Both the position numbers and the translations under genes were made by a program. Shown here piece by piece: positions 28,621-37,727 of a stretch of DNA of 64,000 nt. Origin of the DNA: Paenibacillus ottowii (GTDB lineage: Bacteria > Bacillota > Bacilli > Paenibacillales > Paenibacillaceae); contig NZ_VIJZ01000006.1 in NCBI RefSeq assembly GCF_006874425.1, positions 62,001-126,000 of the forward strand, written 5' to 3'. The notes beneath the pieces are model-generated. The model was not told the origin of the DNA and ran no database searches. It worked only from the letters and a program-made list of their open reading frames with translations. The stretch's first letter is position 1; every line of letters begins with the position of its first letter.

Positions 28621-28667
28621 AAGAAGCCTCCCGCATTCCGCAAATTTACGGAAACGGAGGCTTCTTC
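28621..28667 (+). terminator. Terminator after the DUF4870 gene
   Basis: AAGAAGCCTCC and GGAGGCTTCTT pair with an inner CCG/CGG helix. The T-tract is short. Confidence 0.75.
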
Positions 28668-28704
28668 AGAATCATTTGTGAATGAGCAGTTGTCGATATT
28701 ATGA

Positions 28705-28839
28705 CTATTTATTACCAAAGCGTCTAGGACTTCTTCGCACCTCGTGTCTTACATTTTTCTCCATCACTTCTTCTGCGAACTCATTGTTATGAATATAACT
28801 GCTGCCTTTGTTTTTCTTATACTTCGCTTTGCTGTCTAT
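28705..28839 (-). CDS. Small basic protein with apparent AUA start
   Basis: 44 codons giving a very hydrophilic, basic product (MDSKAKYKKNKGSS at the start, RRSPRRFGNK at the end). AAAGGAGGGG sits with ideal eight-base spacing before ATA. An in-frame TGA just upstream excludes any longer frame, and no ATG, GTG or TTG occurs before codon 25. ATC one codon earlier is the only other initiator at usable distance. Small proteins of this make-up are common in spore formers, but I do not recognise this one. Confidence 0.5.
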   Translation of the reverse strand: MDSKAKYKKNKGSSYIHNNEFAEEVMEKNVRHEVRRSPRRFGNK

Positions 28840-28921
28840 GATTTCCCCCTCCTTTCACGCTGATCCAGCGATGGCGCTGGTGTCCAAATCAATAACAGTC
28901 GAGGTATAGCACACCATATTC

Positions 28922-29281
28922 TCATGCCCCAAACTCCTTGGCAAACTCTGTACTAAGCTCTCCATAGGAGAGCAATTCCCGTTTGAACTTTTCCCGTTCC
29001 TCACCAGCGGTAATGTGCGTAGAGTCCGTAAAAGCCTTGTCTGTCACTTCCTCAAAGGCCGAATGCAGATTGTTGTCGTACCAATCCAGCTCCAGGTCGG
29101 CATCATTACGGATGATCCGTACCATGTCATAGTCAGGATGACCATCCTTCTGATTCGTGGCTGTAATATAAACCAGCAGCTCCGGGTCATCTGCGGCACC
29201 GGGACGTACCTCTACCTCAGCGCAGCGCACTCCGTCAAGTTCAGTGAAACGGCGGATTTTGGCATCCTTGATGTAGTACAT
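28922..29281 (-). CDS. Conserved hypothetical protein
   Basis: 119 residues, ATG preceded by GGAGGGAGACA. Soluble and acidic with mixed beta and alpha character (RCAEVEVRP, ELLVYITAT, DMVRIIRND, then a helical C-terminus EEREKFKRELLSYGEL). No family recognised. Divergent from asnB with a 163-base gap and apparently transcribed alone. Confidence 0.75.
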   Translation of the reverse strand: MYYIKDAKIRRFTELDGVRCAEVEVRPGAADDPELLVYITATNQKDGHPDYDMVRIIRNDADLELDWYDNNLHSAFEEVTDKAFTDSTHITAGEEREKFKRELLSYGELSTEFAKEFGA

Positions 29282-29444
29282 TGTCTCCCTCCTTCCTCAT
29301 AAGTAGACGGGTTGCCCCATCTGTAGTTTTCGGAACGGACAGACATTTTATGCTTCTTTTCGGCATATATACTGATGAACTGGGGATTTAGTTTTTGATT
29401 CATACCAACACTGGATGAACACGACAAAGAGAGGATGAATAGAC

Positions 29445-31289
29445 ATGTGCGGAATTACAGGTTTCATACAGTGGAACGGAGACTTGATGCATCAATCTGA
29501 GCTGCTGCTGAAAATGACGCAAACACTCTCCGATCGCGGACCGGATGCTGCCGGTACCTGGATATCCAACCCGTGTGCTTTCGGACACCGAAGACTAAGC
29601 GTAATGGACCCGGAAAATGGGGCTCAGCCCATGATCCGGCAGCTTGAGGATATCACTTATACGATTGTATATAACGGGGAAATATATAACGCGCCTGAAC
29701 TAAAAAAAGAGCTGCAACAGCGCGGACATTTTTTCCGTACACAATGCGACACAGAGGTATTGCTCGAATCCTATATCGAATGGGGCCCGGATTGTGTAGA
29801 TCGGTTGAACGGGATTTTTGCATTTGCAGTCTGGGATAGTGAGCGGGAACAGGTATTTATGGCACGGGATCGGCTGGGAGTAAAGCCATTATTTTATAGC
29901 CAAACTGAAGATGTATTCGTATTTGGCTCCGAACCCAAAGCGCTGCTCCAACATCCAGCGGTAGAGGCAGCCGTAGATGCCGAGGGCTTGGCAGAAATCT
30001 TTATCATTGGTCCTGCCCGCACCCCCGGACATGGTGTCTATTCATCGATGAAGGAGCTGCGTCCCGGACATACCCTCACCTACAGCCGCGACGGCGTACG
30101 CATTCAAGCTTACTGGAAGCTGGAAAGCATTGCGCATGAGGATAACACCGAAGAAACGGCCCTCAAGGTACGAGAGTTATTAATAGATACTGTGGAGCGA
30201 CAGCTTATTTCGGATGTACCGGTATGTACCTTATTGTCTGGCGGCCTGGATTCAAGCGCCCTGTCCGCATTAGCTGTCGATTATTACAAACGTACCGGGC
30301 AGGGACAAGTTCATACGTATTCGGTCGATTATGTGGATAACGACAAGCATTTTAAAGCCCATGCGTTCCAGCCCGGAGCTGATGCCCCTTGGATACAGCG
30401 GATGGTCGATGAATTAGGGACAAATCATCATTGGATTGAATTCGATACACCAGAAGTTGTAGCAGCTCTGAACAACTCCACGCTAACGCGGGATTTACCC
30501 GGAATGGCTGACGTGGATTCGTCACTGTATCTCTTTTGCCGGGAGATTAAAAAGGGTGCGACTGTCGCCATTTCTGGTGAAGCCGCGGATGAAGTGTTTG
30601 GCGGATATCCATGGTTTCATCGGGAGGATATGCTGAATTCGGGCACATTCCCGTGGGCGGTTGCTCCCGATATGAGAGCGAGTCTGCTATCCCCTGAGGT
30701 GCGAGACTGGATCAAGCCGCTGGAGTATTTGAACGACCGCTACTCCGAAGCAATCGGAGAAGTACCGAAGCTACCGGGAGAAACAGGAAAAGCTGCACAA
30801 ATGCGTGTCATGTCCTATTTGAACATCACCCGTTTTATGCCTACCCTGCTGGATCGCAAGGATCGGATGAGTATGGGGGTTGGACTCGAAGTCCGGGTGC
30901 CATATTGCGATCATCGGCTGGTGCAATATGTATGGAATATTCCGTGGAGCATTAAGATGACTGGCGGACGTGAAAAAGGTATCTTGCGCAAAGCGCTGGA
31001 GGGCGTATTACCGGATGATGTGCTGTATCGTAAAAAAAGTCCGTATCCCAAAACACATAACCCCTCCTATCTTGCCGCTGTGAAAAAGCAGGCACTGCAA
31101 CTGCTGGACGATTCCTCTTCCCCACTGCTCAAGCTGATTGATGTACACCAGGTACGGGATATTGCCGCTTCACCGGAGGCATCCACCAACCTGCCATGGT
31201 TTGGTCAGCTGATGTCGGGTCCGCAGTTATTTGCCTACTTGACCCAAGTGGATAACTGGCTGCGCACTTACAAGGTGGCTATTCGATAA
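29445..31289 (+). CDS. asnB: Asparagine synthase (glutamine-hydrolysing)
   Basis: Makes asparagine from aspartate, glutamine and ATP. 614 residues. The glutaminase domain starts with the catalytic Cys2 (MCGITGF) and has the DRGPD and GHRRLSVMD motifs. The synthetase domain has the ATP loop LLSGGLDSSALSAL and SGEAADEVFGGYP. Length matches AsnO-type enzymes of Bacillus. GAGAGGATG lies in front of the ATG. A single-gene unit with its own terminator. Confidence 0.95.
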   Translation: MCGITGFIQWNGDLMHQSELLLKMTQTLSDRGPDAAGTWISNPCAFGHRRLSVMDPENGAQPMIRQLEDITYTIVYNGEIYNAPELKKELQQRGHFFRTQCDTEVLLESYIEWGPDCVDRLNGIFAFAVWDSEREQVFMARDRLGVKPLFYSQTEDVFVFGSEPKALLQHPAVEAAVDAEGLAEIFIIGPARTPGHGVYSSMKELRPGHTLTYSRDGVRIQAYWKLESIAHEDNTEETALKVRELLIDTVERQLISDVPVCTLLSGGLDSSALSALAVDYYKRTGQGQVHTYSVDYVDNDKHFKAHAFQPGADAPWIQRMVDELGTNHHWIEFDTPEVVAALNNSTLTRDLPGMADVDSSLYLFCREIKKGATVAISGEAADEVFGGYPWFHREDMLNSGTFPWAVAPDMRASLLSPEVRDWIKPLEYLNDRYSEAIGEVPKLPGETGKAAQMRVMSYLNITRFMPTLLDRKDRMSMGVGLEVRVPYCDHRLVQYVWNIPWSIKMTGGREKGILRKALEGVLPDDVLYRKKSPYPKTHNPSYLAAVKKQALQLLDDSSSPLLKLIDVHQVRDIAASPEASTNLPWFGQLMSGPQLFAYLTQVDNWLRTYKVAIR

Positions 31290-31305
31290 AAACAGGAAAA
31301 TAACC

Positions 31306-31349
31306 AAAAAGGCTATCCGCAGCCTATGACTGACGGATAGCCTTTTTTT
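31306..31349 (+). terminator. Terminator after asnB
   Basis: AAAGGCTATCCG and CGGATAGCCTTT form a perfect stem, followed by seven T. Confidence 0.93.
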
Positions 31350-31387
31350 CGTATATGACAGGTATATTATTCGCCCTGATTATCCAA

Positions 31388-32020
31388 CTATGCCTGTGGA
31401 CTGCCCAGCTTTGTTGCCAAATTACGCAGGGCTATGCCCCGGTGACTGATAGCCTGCTTTTGTTCCAATGTTAGCTCCGCCATCGTCTTTTCAAACTCTG
31501 GCAAATAGAACAGCGGATCATATCCAAACCCACCGCTGCCTGCAGTTTCAGTCGTAATCCAGCCCTCGACGGAGCCCGTCGCTTCCAACGTCTCCCTAGT
31601 CTGTGGATTATACAGAATCAAGGTACAGACAAATTGTGCTGGGCTCAGCAAAGGCTGTCCAGTATCGTCACCAAGCTGCTTGGATTCCAGAACATCAAGC
31701 AGCTTAATATTGTTTTCGTGATCGCTGGCACCTTCTCCAGCATAACGGGCTGAATATACCCCCGGCGCACCGTCCAGCAAGTCCACGCACAGGCCGGAAT
31801 CATCGGCCAGCACTGGCAATCCAAGCGCATCTCCCACCGCTTTGGCTTTTTTCAGTGCATTTTCGGCAAAGGTTGTGCCATCCTCAACGACATCAGGAAT
31901 ATCGGGATAATCGTACATACTTCTGACTTCCTTGCCAAACGGGGCAAAAGCATGTGCAAACTCCCGCACCTTTCCTTTATTCTTCGTGGCGACAATGACG
32001 ACCGGTCCATCCAGCCGCAT
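31388..32020 (-). CDS. rdgB: XTP/dITP diphosphatase
   Basis: Removes non-canonical purine triphosphates (ITP, XTP) from the nucleotide pool. 210 residues. ATKNKGKVREF is the N-terminal substrate loop, FAENALKKA and ADDSGLCVDLLDGAPGVYSARYAG are family signatures, and YDPLFYLPEF and SHRGIALRNL close the site. Its ATG overlaps the rph stop by one base (TGATG). The order gerM-rph-rdgB is the one known from Bacillus. Confidence 0.96.
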   Translation of the reverse strand: MRLDGPVVIVATKNKGKVREFAHAFAPFGKEVRSMYDYPDIPDVVEDGTTFAENALKKAKAVGDALGLPVLADDSGLCVDLLDGAPGVYSARYAGEGASDHENNIKLLDVLESKQLGDDTGQPLLSPAQFVCTLILYNPQTRETLEATGSVEGWITTETAGSGGFGYDPLFYLPEFEKTMAELTLEQKQAISHRGIALRNLATKLGSPQA

Positions 32021-32781
32021 CAGGCTCCAGCTCCTGTACGTCCAGCACCGATCTTATCAGCAATCGGTCCGAGCACTTCTTTCTGACGCTCGATCATTTG
32101 CAGAATCCCTTGTTCGCCCAAGCTAAGCAGTTGATCCAACTCCTGACGGTCGAATGGGCTTTCTTCTCCTGTACCTTGCAGTTCGACGTATTTGCCACTG
32201 CCAGTCATGACGAGATTCATGTCCACCTTGGCCTTGGAGTCCTCTTCATAATTCAGATCCAGCAACGCCTTCTCGCCAACAACCCCTACGCTGACCGAAG
32301 CCAGAAAATCCGTAATAGGGAACACAGGCAATTTGTGCTGGACCGCAATTTTATTTACGGCAATCGCCAGCGCTACGAAAGAACCGGTAATGGAGGTGGT
32401 GCGTGTTCCGCCATCCGCCTGAATGACGTCACAGTCCAACGTAATCGTCCGTTCACCAAGCGCCTGCAAATTGACAACCGAACGCAACGCTCTTCCGATC
32501 AGACGCTGAATTTCCATAGTACGACCTGTCAGCTTGCCGCGTGCAGCTTCACGCTGATTACGGCTATGTGTCGCCCGTGGAAGCATGGAATATTCTGCGG
32601 TCACCCAGCCTTTTCCTTGGCCTTTCATGAAGGGTGGCACGCGCTCTTCCACCGTCGCCGTACAGATGACTTTCGTCTCGCCAACCTCTATAAAAACAGA
32701 GCCCTCCGCGTATTTATTTACTCCAGCTGTCAGTTTCATCGGGCGCAGCTCATCACCGTTTCGTCCGTTAGATCTACTCAT
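32020..32781 (-). CDS. rph: Ribonuclease PH
   Basis: Phosphorolytic 3'-5' exoribonuclease that trims tRNA 3' ends. 253 residues. The N-terminus is [24 protein letters not shown] with its basic patch binds RNA, and [22 protein letters not shown] contains the catalytic acidic residues. GTAGGAGG lies before ATG. Cotranscribed with rdgB, and probably with gerM 94 bases upstream. Confidence 0.97.
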   Translation of the reverse strand: MSRSNGRNGDELRPMKLTAGVNKYAEGSVFIEVGETKVICTATVEERVPPFMKGQGKGWVTAEYSMLPRATHSRNQREAARGKLTGRTMEIQRLIGRALRSVVNLQALGERTITLDCDVIQADGGTRTTSITGSFVALAIAVNKIAVQHKLPVFPITDFLASVSVGVVGEKALLDLNYEEDSKAKVDMNLVMTGSGKYVELQGTGEESPFDRQELDQLLSLGEQGILQMIERQKEVLGPIADKIGAGRTGAGA

Positions 32782-32875
32782 GCTTTTTCCTCCTACGTCG
32801 TATGCAACCTGTTCTTATATGTTTATTTTACCAAAGTGTGCAGGCAAAAGCACCCCAAGGACGTTTCCCTGTTCC

Positions 32876-33934
32876 TTAAAGAGGAATTTCGTTAATGTGC
32901 TGCGGCTTGGACACAGGCTCCCCATAATTTTGATTATTTTGCCCTATCACGCTTTTCTCACCATTCAGTTCGATGCGAACTTTCGTTTTGAGTGCATCAT
33001 CCGAATTGTCCGTCGCCGTCAGTACGACTGATTCCAAAAATTCAGCAGGCACGGCCTCCCCCTTGGCAAACATATCATCCGAGAGTGATACCGTAATGAC
33101 GTTATCCTTGGAGCGTTCTACCGATTTCAGCGCCGTCTCCCCTGTCATTACTTCCTGCAATCCATCCTTGGTCTGCGGCCCTTGAATTAACTGATGCAGA
33201 GCTGACTGGACACGATCTTTTTCCGGACTGACCAGTCGTGTTACAGGTACATAATATTGAACTCCAGCAGGAGAAGATGAAGAGAAATAGACGGTGACCG
33301 GACTGGAATCCAGTGGTGTTACGCCATGACCGACCTCCAAATTAATCCCTACGGCACGCGTCAACGGCTGATCCAGCGGTGTGCCACCAACAGGCATTTC
33401 GTTTAGCTTTTTGCCGTCCACCCAAATCTGTACGCTCTTAATATCAGGACGGTCAGTCAGTGTCCAGGTCAAGCTTTCCATTAATTTGCGTTCTTCCTCT
33501 GGCTTATAGTTGGCAAAAGATTTATTGAATTCAACAACAGCCAGCTTGTTGCTCTTGTCCACCGTCACACTTTTCACTTCCGTACCTTGGGGCAGTACAC
33601 CCTTAAATCCCTCTGGTAATAAGCCAGCATACGGCCCGCCCTCAACCAGCGTTTCCAGCGCGGACTTGGCATCTGCCTGTACATCACCTGTAGCAATCGG
33701 TAAGGATATAGGGGCCAGCAAGCCGTTATGATCTTGCAGAAAAACAGCCCTCAACTGTCCGGTTGTGGCAGATGCATTTCCGGTTACAGCCTTAATCATG
33801 GACTGCTCTGTCGTGGACGGCGGAGGGTCAATGGACGCGGCTTCGTTGCCGAAAAGGCTGCATCCGGACAACAACAGGGGCAGGGATAGCAGCCCGGCTA
33901 CAGAGGTCATACGCCATGGGTGTTTTATGTTCAT
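32876..33934 (-). CDS. gerM: GerM-like sporulation/germination lipoprotein
   Basis: 352 residues. A lipoprotein signal peptide (MNIKHPW ... LLLSGC) puts the modified cysteine at about residue 25. Two GerMN domains follow (about 80-200 and 225-340), each of the type seen in Bacillus GerM, which takes part in engulfment-stage peptidoglycan work and germination. GGGAGGAA lies eight bases before ATG. Synteny with rph and rdgB supports the name. Confidence 0.9.
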   Translation of the reverse strand: MNIKHPWRMTSVAGLLSLPLLLSGCSLFGNEAASIDPPPSTTEQSMIKAVTGNASATTGQLRAVFLQDHNGLLAPISLPIATGDVQADAKSALETLVEGGPYAGLLPEGFKGVLPQGTEVKSVTVDKSNKLAVVEFNKSFANYKPEEERKLMESLTWTLTDRPDIKSVQIWVDGKKLNEMPVGGTPLDQPLTRAVGINLEVGHGVTPLDSSPVTVYFSSSSPAGVQYYVPVTRLVSPEKDRVQSALHQLIQGPQTKDGLQEVMTGETALKSVERSKDNVITVSLSDDMFAKGEAVPAEFLESVVLTATDNSDDALKTKVRIELNGEKSVIGQNNQNYGEPVSKPQHINEIPL

Positions 33935-34086
33935 AAATGAAGTTCCTCCCTAACAATTTTGTACAGATTGTACTAATATGTATACGAGCCCCGCGTAAAA
34001 AATAACTACTTTTTCAGCAGACTGGACACACTGGTCATAATTGCAGTAGAAATTAGGATCTACACGAGGAGGGTAACTTCAACTTT

Positions 34087-34644
34087 ATGGACAAGAAAAA
34101 AGTACCTTACAGCCTGAATAGTAAAAAGGTAGCCGATGCCACCCGCGAGTGGCTGCACAAGCGTGGTGTAAGTATGACTGAAATTGCTGAACTGGTTATG
34201 CTTTTACAGAAAAAGTATTACCCGAATCTAACGATGGAAGAATGTATTGAAAATGTGGACAAGGTGCTGATGAAGCGTGAGGTTCAAAATGCCGTGCTTA
34301 CAGGCATCCAGCTTGATATTCTTGCGGAACAGGGCGCGCTTCTCCCCCCATTGCAGGATATGATTGAGAATGATGAGGGATTATACGGGGTGGATGAAAT
34401 TCTAGCTTTCTCCATCGTCAATGTGTACGGCAGCATTGGATTTACCAATTACGGTTATGTGGATAAGCTTAAACCAGGTGTGCTCGAACGCCTGAACGAT
34501 AAAAGCCTTGGACCGATCCATACGTTTCTGGACGATATTGTGGGTGCGATCGCAGCTTCGGCTAGCAGTCGTATCGCGCATCGCAAGCAGGCCGAGCGCG
34601 AGCAGGAGCTTGGGGAAGAAAGCGCACCGAATACAACACGCTAA
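34087..34644 (+). CDS. PgpA/YutG-like phosphatidylglycerophosphatase-family protein
   Basis: 185 residues related to the PgpA family. The motifs VDEILAFSIVNVYGSIGFTN and FLDDIVGAIAA resemble the conserved acidic site of PgpA, but there are no clear membrane helices, as in Bacillus YutG. A role in phospholipid headgroup removal is possible but not shown. AGGAGGG is 13 bases from the ATG, which is long. A GNAT gene follows after 67 bases and may be cotranscribed. Confidence 0.82.
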   Translation: MDKKKVPYSLNSKKVADATREWLHKRGVSMTEIAELVMLLQKKYYPNLTMEECIENVDKVLMKREVQNAVLTGIQLDILAEQGALLPPLQDMIENDEGLYGVDEILAFSIVNVYGSIGFTNYGYVDKLKPGVLERLNDKSLGPIHTFLDDIVGAIAASASSRIAHRKQAEREQELGEESAPNTTR

Positions 34645-34711
34645 AAACGGTATACCAATTCAAAATACGCGATGGATGCAACAGATATATAGAGTAAGAG
34701 GAGAACTAGAC

Positions 34712-35149
34712 ATGGCAAACGTAACTGATGGATATACATTCCGTACGATGAGAGCTGATGATTATGATCAGGCTATTGAGTTGTGGAATGGCTTAGACGG
34801 ATTGGGATTAAGCGAGGCGGACTCACCGGAACGGATTGCACGCTTTTTGCAGCGGAATGAAGGACTTAGCTTTGTCTGTGAATACGCTGGAAACATCATA
34901 GGCACGATTTTAGCAGGTCATGATAGTCGCAGAGGGTTTCTGTATCATCTGGGTGTAACCGCAGAACATCGTGGTCATGGGATTGCGACCAGACTGGTGG
35001 ATAGAGCCTTATCTGCTTTGCTCACAGAAGGCATTGATAAATGTCATCTGTTTGTGATGGAGCATAACACAGGAGGCCAACGTTTCTGGTCAGCTAACGG
35101 CTGGGAGAAGCGAGATGGGATTTTATTATATTCGCGAGATCTGGCATAG
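34712..35149 (+). CDS. GNAT-family N-acetyltransferase
   Basis: 145 residues, start ATG at 34712 with AGAGGAG nine bases ahead; the open frame upstream overlaps the preceding gene and is not used. TFRTMRADDYDQAIELW is the first strand and helix. HLGVTAEHRGHGIATRLVDRAL is the acetyl-CoA binding motif A, and FWSANGWEKRDGILLYSRDL is the C-terminal motif B. The substrate is unknown. Confidence 0.9.
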   Translation: MANVTDGYTFRTMRADDYDQAIELWNGLDGLGLSEADSPERIARFLQRNEGLSFVCEYAGNIIGTILAGHDSRRGFLYHLGVTAEHRGHGIATRLVDRALSALLTEGIDKCHLFVMEHNTGGQRFWSANGWEKRDGILLYSRDLA

Positions 35150-35181
35150 CATCTGAACGCTTGATCTATGTAAATAGGACG

Positions 35182-35222
35182 CCGGGTCTGATTCAAATTG
35201 TGCCAGAAACGATCAGACCCGG
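35182..35222. repeat. Strong hairpin between convergent genes
   Basis: CCGGGTCTGAT and ATCAGACCCGG form a perfect 11-bp stem with a 19-base loop. No T-tract follows on either strand, so it may be a Rho-independent terminator of poor quality or an mRNA 3' stabiliser. Confidence 0.6.
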
Positions 35223-35297
35223 TGCATAAAAATTACAGTATTTTTAGTAGCAGTCCGGGTTATTAAAGAACTGGTTATCTTGATTCATGAATTGCAA

Positions 35298-36083
35298 TCA
35301 ATTTTGAGGCCGTAATGTACGTTCTACAATATTAAGTGTGGTTTGACGAGAGAAAAATCGGGATACTTGAGCTACCCAATAGTTTTGTCGACCCGATATT
35401 ATATGACTGCGCCCTTTTTCAAATGCTTTCAAGGCATTCTTGACGACAGTCTGCGGCGTTTCTCTGGAACCTACAGAGGCTTCACTCGAGCCTACCACAT
35501 CAAAAAATGAGGTTTCGGTTGCACCAGGACAGAGGGCGAGCACTTTGAGTCCCCGTTTTCGATTTTCCGCCCACAGCGCTTCGCTAAACGAAAGCACGAA
35601 TGCTTTGGTTGCTCCATATACAGCCATATAGGGATCGGGCTGAAATGCAGCGGTGGATGAAACATTGATGAGTCCCCCATCTCGGTTCCGCAACAAATCA
35701 GGCATAAATGCATGTGTGATGTCGACTAAAGCAGCCACATTGAGCATCACTTCCTCATGCTGTCGTTCTCCTGAAATCTGCTCAAAGTACCCATAGGTGG
35801 CAAAACCCGCGTTGTTAATCAGAAGATCTACCTTGAGTTGTTGCTTTTGAACCTCCTGATGCAGTGTTTGGGGAGCTCCTGGTGAGGATAGATCGAGCAC
35901 AATCACCGTAGCTTTTACGTTATATTTAGCGGAGAGCTCTTTCGCCAGTGCTTTTAATTTGGTTTCATTGCGCGCTACCAAAATGAGATTACATTTCCTG
36001 GCCGCGAGCGAATAGGCAAATGCCTCGCCAATCCCGGATGAAGCCCCTGTAATAAGTGCTGTCTTGTTTGCAAACATAAACAT
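35298..36083 (-). CDS. Short-chain dehydrogenase/reductase
   Basis: 261 residues of classical SDR fold. TGASSGIG is the NAD(P) loop, NNAG the structural motif, and the catalytic set is Ser in NVSSTAAF and Tyr/Lys in YGATK. It probably acts on a ketone or alcohol with NADPH. AAGGAGG is eight bases before ATG. A TATAAT box and an operator lie just upstream and the same operator occurs before the TetR gene, so TetR most likely represses it. Confidence 0.92.
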   Translation of the reverse strand: MFMFANKTALITGASSGIGEAFAYSLAARKCNLILVARNETKLKALAKELSAKYNVKATVIVLDLSSPGAPQTLHQEVQKQQLKVDLLINNAGFATYGYFEQISGERQHEEVMLNVAALVDITHAFMPDLLRNRDGGLINVSSTAAFQPDPYMAVYGATKAFVLSFSEALWAENRKRGLKVLALCPGATETSFFDVVGSSEASVGSRETPQTVVKNALKAFEKGRSHIISGRQNYWVAQVSRFFSRQTTLNIVERTLRPQN

Positions 36084-36112
36084 GATGATGACCTCCTTAG
36101 TATCGTTGTTTT

Positions 36113-36132
36113 ATTATAGAAACACTGTTACC
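36113..36132 (-). promoter_or_regulatory. TetR operator and -10 box of the SDR gene
   Basis: GAAACACTGTTACC (36119-36132) adjoins TATAAT (36118-36113 on the minus strand). The nine-base centre AACACTGTT is symmetric around its middle base. The same sequence in reverse orientation stands upstream of the TetR gene. Confidence 0.72.
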
Positions 36133-36187
36133 ATTACTCTATAATGAACTGAAGTCACCCCAATGACGACCTCAGTACACATCATAT

Positions 36188-36829
36188 TTACGCTGGAGAT
36201 GACGAGGGTTTACATGCATCGAGCGTATTCTTCAGTGTAAATGCATACACCTCTTGCGCCATGTCCACGTTCAAAAAATGACCTGCAAATTGTAGATGGA
36301 TTACTCCATGTAAAGCTGACCACAGCATTCGAACAACCAGCAGCGGGTCCTGCTCTTTCAGTGCTCCTTGCTCCATAGCGTGTATAACGGTTTGCAGGAT
36401 TCGCGATAGCGCCGTGGTGGTGCCCTCCAAGCTCTGTTCATCCGGCTTAAAATCAGATAATGCCCCGCCAAACATCATTTTGTAATAGGCTGAGTGAAGG
36501 CGCGCAAATTCCCAGTATGCCCAGCATAAAGCTTCCAGATCAGCGAGTACGTTTAGGGTAACAGGTACTTGTTGAAAGGTTTCAGCCAATAGCCGGCATC
36601 CATCCAGATACATCTCATTGGCAAGACCATCCTTATTGCCAAAAATACTGTAAATGATTTTGGTGGAACAGCTTAACTTCTGTGCAACTCGCCGTACAGT
36701 CACAGCCTCAGGCCCTTCTTCTACAAGAAGAATGCATGCGGCATCAATCACATTTTTGCGGAGCAATTGCTGCTGCTGTAACTTTACCTCAGAATAGGTT
36801 TTAAAAGGTTGCGTTGGCTCAGACATCAT
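36188..36829 (-). CDS. TetR-family transcriptional regulator
   Basis: 213 residues. The N-terminal helix-turn-helix covers about 25-65 (VIDAACILLVEEGPEAVTVRRVAQKL ends in the recognition part STKIIYSIFGNKDGL). The C-terminal two thirds are helical with a TetR_C-type ligand domain (WEFARLHSAYYKMMF). The operator-like motif lies upstream of this gene and of the SDR gene behind it, so self-control and control of the SDR are both likely. Confidence 0.9.
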   Translation of the reverse strand: MMSEPTQPFKTYSEVKLQQQQLLRKNVIDAACILLVEEGPEAVTVRRVAQKLSCSTKIIYSIFGNKDGLANEMYLDGCRLLAETFQQVPVTLNVLADLEALCWAYWEFARLHSAYYKMMFGGALSDFKPDEQSLEGTTTALSRILQTVIHAMEQGALKEQDPLLVVRMLWSALHGVIHLQFAGHFLNVDMAQEVYAFTLKNTLDACKPSSSPA

Positions 36830-36854
36830 TCAATGCACTTCCTTTTTTTATTTC

Positions 36855-36868
36855 GGTAACACTGTTTC
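36855..36868. promoter_or_regulatory. TetR operator upstream of its own gene
   Basis: GGTAACACTGTTTC is the second copy of the near-palindrome seen at 36119-36132, 25 bases before the TetR start. Confidence 0.68.
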
Positions 36869-36909
36869 TTTACAGAATCATAGTATTTCATCCTTGTATG
36901 TTTGTCAAA

Positions 36910-36952
36910 TAAAAAAGAGCGCCACATAAGTACATACACTTATTGCGCTCTA
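36910..36952 (-). terminator. Terminator of the NAD(P)-binding protein gene
   Basis: On the minus strand AGAGCGC and GCGCTCT enclose a loop with inner pairing (AATAAGTGTATG / ACTTATGT) and are followed by TTTTTTAT. Confidence 0.85.
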
Positions 36953-36993
36953 GTCGGATGTTTAAAGATAAAGCAATGTTTTGCGTTCCAAGA

Positions 36994-37629
36994 TCAATAG
37001 GCAATGCCCACCCTGGTACGAATAAAATCACAACTCTTCGATTGATGATAGGTAAAGTCAGCCGTATCCGCAGTGGTAATTTGTGAACCGTCTTCGGGCA
37101 AAAAGTCTTTCTCCACGCGATACACACCTGTACGCCCGCCATCCGGCAGATAGGTCGGACATACGATTGTCCAGTCTAATGCCGAAACACGCAGCAATTC
37201 ATACACCCGCCGATGCTCCTCGGCTGCTCGGGTGCTGCGTCGCCGAGTATCGGAGGATTCGTATCGATACAGGCTCGGTTCGGTCCGGCTTTGCAAAATC
37301 CCTGCCGTTCCCACTGTAATGAGCCGATGAATGGACTGCTCCTGCATCAGCCGGATCAACAGGCCTATACTTACAGATAGCGTGGTGGTTCCAGCTGTAT
37401 TCAGCGCACTGATCACAACTGTTGGCCCACCCTTCAGCGCTTGCGCTATATCCTCGGCGTTGGTGGCATCACCTTGTACGATTTGCAGCTGTGTCCCGTA
37501 TCGAGATGCGAAATCCTTCAACTTATCCGGTGAACGAACTAGGGCAGTTACGGTGTGACCATCCGTTAGCGCATAATCTAAGATAAAACGGCCCACTCGT
37601 CCGGTAGCTCCCAGCAGCAGCAAATTCAT
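36994..37629 (-). CDS. NAD(P)-binding Rossmann protein (atypical SDR, NmrA-like)
   Basis: 211 residues from the ATG at 37629 (MNLLLLGATGRVGRF), five bases after AAAGAGG; two ATGs further upstream have no site. GATGRVG is the dinucleotide loop, GDATN follows the second strand, and VISALNTAG the third. There is no classical YxxxK, which suggests a sensor or epimerase-like role in place of dehydrogenase action. A single gene, ended by a good terminator. Confidence 0.85.
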   Translation of the reverse strand: MNLLLLGATGRVGRFILDYALTDGHTVTALVRSPDKLKDFASRYGTQLQIVQGDATNAEDIAQALKGGPTVVISALNTAGTTTLSVSIGLLIRLMQEQSIHRLITVGTAGILQSRTEPSLYRYESSDTRRRSTRAAEEHRRVYELLRVSALDWTIVCPTYLPDGGRTGVYRVEKDFLPEDGSQITTADTADFTYHQSKSCDFIRTRVGIAY

Positions 37630-37727
37630 AAAGGCCTCTTTCCCGGCATACATGCCGCTCATGTTGTTCAATCATGTTGCGTTTCCATGATGTTGAGTCA
37701 AGTCACTCGTATTTTTTCCTCCATTAT

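Noticed and set aside
34508..34711. Long N-terminal extension of the GNAT gene
   Set aside because: It overlaps the PgpA-like gene in another frame; AGAGGAG and normal family length support 34712.
35182..35222. Terminator for the GNAT gene
   Set aside because: Strong stem but no T-tract on either strand; listed only as a hairpin.
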